Assembly: GCA_021161885.1 (NCBI GenBank)
Contig: JAGGZS010000045.1
Coordinates: forward strand, 1 to 9,931
DNA from: a bacterium
GTDB lineage: Bacteria; Auribacterota; Auribacteria; Auribacterales; Auribacteraceae
Direction: 5' to 3'
DNA length: 9,931 bases
Each line of letters begins with the position of its first letter. Position 1 is the stretch's first letter. The notes beneath the pieces are model-generated. The model made no database searches, was not told the origin of the DNA, and saw only the letters and a program-made list of their open reading frames with translations. A program made the position numbers and the translations under genes. Shown piece by piece: positions 6,061 through 9,931 of this stretch.

Positions 6061-7095
6061 TTAGTGCATTTCCATCTTGCCGGTTGAGCTGATTATGGGG
6101 ATATGGCGCATCCACAGTTTCTTTTTCCACCATTTTTTGTTTTTTATGTACCAATCAATGGTTTTGTCTAATCCATGAGAAAAAGGAGTTAAAGCTTCCC
6201 AGTTAAAATATTTTTTTGCTTTTGATACATCAGCGGTATGGCGAAACACCTGTCCGGGCCTGTCGCCTATATATTTGATAAGAGATTTTGGTTTGCCCAT
6301 TTTATCGACTACCAATTCGGCGATTTCTTTTATGCTGATATCCCTGCCGGACCCCACATTGAAAACCTCGCCTTTTATTTCGTTAATATCGTGATGAAGC
6401 ACTGCGTCCAAGAATGCGCAATGGTCTTCAATAAACAACCAATCGCGACTGCTTTTTCCGTCGCCATGAACAGTGAGCGGTTCGTCTAAGATACAGCTTG
6501 TTATAAATCGAGGCACGACCTTCTCAAGATGCTGATAATAACCATAGTTATTGAAAGGGCGGATTATTATTGCCGGAATATTATAAGTATTGACGTATGA
6601 TGAGACCATAAGGTCGGCTCCGGCTTTTGCGCTTGCGTAAGGCGATGCAGGCCGCAGAGGATGGTCTTCTTTCATTTTTTCCGTTAATGCCGTTCCATAA
6701 ACTTCTGATGTAGAAATGTGGATAAAGCGTTCTATTTGGTCTTTATGTTTTAATATTGAATTAGCGATAGTCTGCGTGCCTATAATATCTGTTTCAAAGA
6801 AAAGAAGGTTGTCGTATATTGAACGGGTAACATGGGTTTCAGCTGCGAAATGGACTACGATATCGGCTTTCGATACAAGTGTGTCAACAAGTTCACCGTT
6901 AGTTATGTTGCCGTACCAGAAATGAAGCCGTGAATCTATGGTATTATTAATATCCAAGGGAAAATTTTCTATATCTCCGGCATAAGTTAAAGTATCGAGT
7001 ATTATTATTTTATAATCCGGATATTTTTTATATAAATAACTCGCAAAATTACTGCCTATGAAACCTGCTCCACCGGTAATAAGAATTTTTTTCAT
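6061..7095 (-). CDS. NAD-dependent sugar-nucleotide 4,6-dehydratase (RmlB/LegB-like SDR)
   Basis: A 344-residue extended short-chain dehydrogenase/reductase. The Rossmann NAD-binding motif GGAGFIG is at 8-14, with LDTLTYAGDIENF (33-45) and HFAAETHVTRS (82-92) close to dTDP-glucose 4,6-dehydratase. The catalytic Tyr153-x3-Lys157 is in PYASAK. RPFNNYG (179-185) and SSRDWLFIEDH (215-225) are substrate-site blocks, and the C-terminus DRPGQVFRHTADVSKAKK is RmlB-like. The active-site segment reads STSEVYG (128-134), with Ser where RmlB has the dehydrating Asp. STSEVYG is typical of LegB-like UDP-GlcNAc 4,6-dehydratases and UDP-glucuronate decarboxylases, so calling it RmlB would be unsafe. Residues after about 325 form a short, basic, aromatic-rich tail. 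The ribosome site GGGAG (7108-7112) is 12 bases from the ATG. It is the first gene of a likely operon with the aminotransferase. Confidence 0.9.
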   Translation of the reverse strand: MKKILITGGAGFIGSNFASYLYKKYPDYKIIILDTLTYAGDIENFPLDINNTIDSRLHFWYGNITNGELVDTLVSKADIVVHFAAETHVTRSIYDNLLFFETDIIGTQTIANSILKHKDQIERFIHISTSEVYGTALTEKMKEDHPLRPASPYASAKAGADLMVSSYVNTYNIPAIIIRPFNNYGYYQHLEKVVPRFITSCILDEPLTVHGDGKSSRDWLFIEDHCAFLDAVLHHDINEIKGEVFNVGSGRDISIKEIAELVVDKMGKPKSLIKYIGDRPGQVFRHTADVSKAKKYFNWEALTPFSHGLDKTIDWYIKNKKWWKKKLWMRHIPIISSTGKMEMH

Positions 7096-7296
7096 TGTTA
7101 GGTATTTCTCCCTTAAATAGTTCTATTTATTGGTAACTTAACGGGTATTAGAAAAAAAAAATTATCTTATAATTAGCTTTTAATGTCCAGAATTTTTTAT
7201 TTATGTGAACGAAAATAGTTTATAAATAGTAATTAATGGAGGATAAAATAATACAAAATAATCCGCGGCGGTTATTTTTTTGCCGGTTTACAAATA
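7096..7296. other. Gap between the exported TPR genes and the sugar operon
   Basis: This 201-base gap contains the ribosome site GGGAG (7108-7112) and the minus-strand promoter (7161-7189) of the dehydratase gene. The only GC-rich part is about 7262-7290, with CGGC and GCCG that could pair across a T-rich loop. The stem is only about 4 bp and lacks a T run on the minus strand, so I do not call it a terminator. Confidence 0.5.
7161..7189 (-). promoter_or_regulatory. Sigma70-like promoter for the sugar-nucleotide operon
   Basis: On the minus strand TGGACA (7184-7189) and GATAAT (7161-7166) are separated by exactly 17 bases; each box has one mismatch to consensus. Initiation near 7154 would leave a leader of about 60 bases before the ATG at 7095. 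This makes the dehydratase the likely first gene of its operon and separates it from the exported TPR genes upstream. Confidence 0.6.
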
Positions 7297-8508
7297 TCAG
7301 TTATTATTAAAAGCAGGCTGGGTGACTGTGATTTGCCGGTTACATCTTTTCAGCATATTATTCATTTTGATATTGCCGGGGAATATTTTCAGCCCTTTCT
7401 CAAGGATAGAAACAGCCTTGTCATAGTGTTTGCTTAAAATATACGCCTGCGCAAGCTGAAGGTACAAGTTTCGCTCGGCTGGGGCTCTTTCAATAGCTAA
7501 TCCAAGATAAAAAACAGCGAGATTATATATTTTTTGTTCAAAATAAATATTAGAGATTTCGGTATAGGCTTTAATGTTATCAGGGTTAATATGTATGCAT
7601 GAAAAATACATTTGTTTAGCTTCATCATACTGTTTTAAACTTGTATATGCCCGGGCTATGCGCATATAAAAAAATTCATTTTCGGGGATCAGTTCTAAAG
7701 TCTTGTCCCAATATTTAAACGCCTTAGCTGTGTCATTTTCCGTATACGATTTTTCGCCAAGCCAGAAATAAACCCATCCAATCCAATTTTTCAATTTTGA
7801 ATTAGCTATATTTTGGTTGAGCAAATTGTTTATTTCTTTAATACATTGCAGTTTAAAATTCAAAGGGTAGTTAAGTGTAGTGAAGAATAATCTTGGAATA
7901 TTGATTTTACGGCTGGCGTATGTGCTATTATTTTCAGATTGATCTTCTTCGTTTTGCGCAACCATTTCGCCAATATGATGTGCAAGACTGTTTTTTTGGG
8001 TAAATCCCCCGATTTTTCGCCATGTATCTGTATCTGAATCGATTTCAGAAACAACACGTTTTATAATAACGTCAATTTGTTGTAACTGTCCGCTGTAACG
8101 GTAATGGCGCATTAATCTGCCTTCCACTGCGTCAATAAGATACGTTCTAATGGTTAAAAGGTCTTTGTCAAAAACAAATTCACCTGCAATTAGAATATCA
8201 GAATTGACAAGACCGCCTATATACTGAAGAATCCGCGGTTGTTTAAGGTTATTGCGGATATCAAGATTACGTTTTAAAATACGGTCGTTTATTTTTTTAG
8301 GAGAAACCAAATTAAACTTATCTGATTTTTTAAGCTCATTATGCAGTTTTTCGCGGATTGAATACTGAAGGACATCAAATTTTTCATCGCCGGTTTCATT
8401 GTAGAAATTAAATACGGATACATTATAAAAATTTCTCGCCGCAAACGGTTCCTCACAGAAACAATCAGCCGTGAAAAAAATAAAAAAAAGAATTAAAAAA
8501 GTTCTCAT
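7297..8508 (-). CDS. Exported CsgG/TolB-like domain protein with C-terminal TPR repeats
   Basis: A 403-residue protein with a hydrophobic N-terminal signal (RTFLILFFIFFTADCFC, residues 2-18). Cys16 or Cys18 gives a poor lipobox, so secretion is likely but lipidation is doubtful. Residues about 27-156 resemble the alpha/beta domain shared by CsgG, FlgO and TolB N-terminal proteins: VSVFNFYNETGDEKFDVLQ, then KFNLVSPKKI, SDILIAGEFVF, and LTIRTYLIDAVEGRLMRHYRYSG. A polar linker (about 160-205) leads to about four TPR repeats from residue 243 to 379 (for example FYMRIARAYTSLKQYDEAKQ and YLQLAQAYILSKHYDKAVS). Such proteins usually act in the periplasm or at the outer membrane as assembly or scaffold factors; no specific role can be given. 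It starts 14 bases after the metallopeptidase stop, with GGA about 10 bases before the ATG, so the two are co-transcribed. Family assignment of the N-terminal domain is by pattern only. Confidence 0.85.
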   Translation of the reverse strand: MRTFLILFFIFFTADCFCEEPFAARNFYNVSVFNFYNETGDEKFDVLQYSIREKLHNELKKSDKFNLVSPKKINDRILKRNLDIRNNLKQPRILQYIGGLVNSDILIAGEFVFDKDLLTIRTYLIDAVEGRLMRHYRYSGQLQQIDVIIKRVVSEIDSDTDTWRKIGGFTQKNSLAHHIGEMVAQNEEDQSENNSTYASRKINIPRLFFTTLNYPLNFKLQCIKEINNLLNQNIANSKLKNWIGWVYFWLGEKSYTENDTAKAFKYWDKTLELIPENEFFYMRIARAYTSLKQYDEAKQMYFSCIHINPDNIKAYTEISNIYFEQKIYNLAVFYLGLAIERAPAERNLYLQLAQAYILSKHYDKAVSILEKGLKIFPGNIKMNNMLKRCNRQITVTQPAFNNN

Positions 8509-8522
8509 TATGTAATTATCCG

Positions 8523-9931
8523 TTATTTAGTTGTAAAAGCCTTAAAATTGTCTAATTCCTTAAAAGTCCTGTTTTTTTCATCGGCAACATCTTGGTCTAA
8601 CTCAATAAAAGTTTTCTCCGATTTAATGTTCCCCTCATTTTCTTTGACCGCATTTTCATCGTCAGGATCATTTAAAGATTCATTTTCATCTTCTTCAATT
8701 ACAATTAATTCAACTAAACGCTCTTTCGCATCCGATATTTTTTCCAGTACCCGCCTGTCAAGTTCGTCAATACTTATGCCTAAGACAGTTTGAATGCTTT
8801 CTGCGATAGATTTTTTACGGGCAAGAGCTTTAAAGACTTTCAGGCATTTATCCATACCGTAAGTGTTTATCATAAAATTAGTTGTTAAAAGAGATTTAAT
8901 ATAAGCTATTTCGATGGTTTTTCCGAGTTTTATATAATGGTCCGGCACCTGCCGTAACCCTTGAAATGTTTCAAGATTTTTAAGCTGAAAAATATGGCTT
9001 TCAAGATCAAGATTGGACAACATAGCCAGATCGATTCTGGATACGGGACCGGAAAACGACTGAGCCATCCCCTCATTCAGCCAGAATGGGCATTCGTCAT
9101 TTGTTAAAAACCGTAAAACAACATGCGTGTATTCATGATATAAAATTTTACGCAGAAATTTATCGTTTAAAAGATGTTTGGTATTTTTTATGCGAATTTT
9201 ACCGTCATACAATCCGGCAACAAATCCTTTTGAACCTGTTACTTGGGCGAACTGATCGGGATTATACAAAATGACCGTTATCTCGGATAACGGATAATAC
9301 TGAAACTGTTTGCCGATATTAATGTATGCTTGCACCAAAAAAGAAAGCACTTTATCCGCAAGATGTTTATCTTTTTTATCATACATAACTACAAACGGAT
9401 GCAGTGATTTTGTCTCAAAAGATTTGAGATAGTTCCATTCTTTGCGGGCAATTTTGATTTTTCTTTCAAGCGCGACATTATAAGGGTCTTTCTCTTTAGA
9501 GCGGGTCCAGCACGTAAGCGCGTTTTTCATATCGCCCTGCTGAAAATATATTTCGCCAAGCATAATAAGGATAGATACATTGGACGGATCGAAAACTTTT
9601 GCTATTTCGAGTTCGCCTTTTGCCCGGACATAGTCGCCTTTATCAAGATAAACAGCGGCTAAAATTATATGGGCGTTCGGCACAGTATCGTTTAACTCTA
9701 AAGCCTTTTTAAGCAGTTTTTCCGCTTTATTGAGATTGCCTTTATTTTTTTCCTGAATCGATAACCCGACATAAGCGTTTATCAGGTTGAATTTTAATAC
9801 CGAATCTTTAGAATTGATCTCGTAAGCGTTTTTAAATTGCTCAAGCGCGTTTGAGTAATCTTTATCCTGATAATATTGCGTGCCGATATCATTAATATTT
9901 CTTATGCGTCTATATTCTCCGCGGGTAATGC
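8523..9931 (-). CDS. TPR protein with HEXXH zinc metallopeptidase domain, 5' end outside window
   Basis: The frame stays open through the right edge with 468 residues visible, so the N-terminus and any signal peptide are missing. A GTG at 9683 is not the true start because TPR-like sequence continues upstream of it without a stop. Visible residues 11-151 hold about four TPR repeats (TQYYQDKDYSNALEQFKNAY, EKLLKKALELN, AHIILAAVYLDKGDY, IYFQQGDMKNALTCW). Residues about 175-395 are a gluzincin-type peptidase (peptidase MA-like). It has HEYTH at 265-269 as zinc ligands and catalytic Glu, and NEGMA at 285-289 supplying the third ligand Glu286. Residues about 410-455 form an acidic, low-complexity tail. 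All zinc-binding residues are intact, so an active protease is expected. It probably works in the periplasm or cell envelope, judged from the exported neighbour 14 bases downstream; substrate unknown. Confidence 0.88.
   Translation of the reverse strand, partial: ITRGEYRRIRNINDIGTQYYQDKDYSNALEQFKNAYEINSKDSVLKFNLINAYVGLSIQEKNKGNLNKAEKLLKKALELNDTVPNAHIILAAVYLDKGDYVRAKGELEIAKVFDPSNVSILIMLGEIYFQQGDMKNALTCWTRSKEKDPYNVALERKIKIARKEWNYLKSFETKSLHPFVVMYDKKDKHLADKVLSFLVQAYINIGKQFQYYPLSEITVILYNPDQFAQVTGSKGFVAGLYDGKIRIKNTKHLLNDKFLRKILYHEYTHVVLRFLTNDECPFWLNEGMAQSFSGPVSRIDLAMLSNLDLESHIFQLKNLETFQGLRQVPDHYIKLGKTIEIAYIKSLLTTNFMINTYGMDKCLKVFKALARKKSIAESIQTVLGISIDELDRRVLEKISDAKERLVELIVIEEDENESLNDPDDENAVKENEGNIKSEKTFIELDQDVADEKNRTFKELDNFKAFTTK

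Noticed and set aside
6059..6154. Longer aminotransferase start at 6154
   Set aside because: It would overlap the dehydratase end by 94 bases and add 32 residues without family similarity; the ATG at 6058 fits the usual N-terminus.
9681..9683. GTG start for the metallopeptidase gene
   Set aside because: The same frame stays open to the window edge and encodes further TPR-like helices upstream, so the gene is partial rather than starting here.
1..9931. CRISPR array, tRNA or rRNA genes
   Set aside because: No regularly spaced direct repeats, cloverleaf-like sequence or rRNA motif was seen on either strand by eye.

Overview
The window suggests a low-GC, AT-rich-spacer bacterium, probably Gram-negative. 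The evidence is exported TPR proteins, a CsgG/TolB-like envelope domain, nucleotide-sugar genes and a GAF histidine kinase. The overall style recalls uncultured lineages such as Omnitrophota, other PVC relatives or Desulfobacterota-like bacteria, but nothing here fixes the phylum and that placement is a guess.

Layout. Positions 1-532 (minus) hold a decayed IS256/Mutator-type transposase cut by the window edge. Positions 533-844 are non-coding and rich in structure: a small stem-loop with a T run, a perfect 17-bp inverted repeat, a strong sigma70-like promoter (TTGACA-N17-TATTAT) and a leader hairpin followed by six T. They lead into a plus-strand pair: a GuaB3-type, CBS-less IMP dehydrogenase homologue (845-2005) and a small protein with one C-terminal membrane segment that starts at TTG (2027-2548). 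All later genes are on the minus strand and converge on this pair with a 6-bp gap.

Read in the direction of transcription (right to left), the minus strand starts with a TPR plus HEXXH metallopeptidase that runs off the right edge (8523-9931). It is followed 14 bp later by an exported CsgG/TolB-like plus TPR protein (7297-8508). After a 201-bp gap with a good promoter comes a probable operon: an RmlB/LegB-like NAD-dependent sugar-nucleotide 4,6-dehydratase (6061-7095), a DegT/ArnB-like PLP aminotransferase (4880-6058) and an unrecognised cysteine-rich protein with a TPR-like N-terminus (3934-4809). A GAF-HisKA-HATPase sensor kinase without an adjacent regulator (2555-3829) lies after another 104 bp.

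Functional picture. The dehydratase and aminotransferase fit consecutive steps (4-keto-6-deoxy sugar, then 4-amino sugar) toward a surface glycan. The metallopeptidase and TolB-like TPR protein look like an envelope-associated pair. No clearly new defence or mobile system is visible. The less explained parts are the guaB3 leader and palindrome, the 291-residue protein, and the exported TPR pair.
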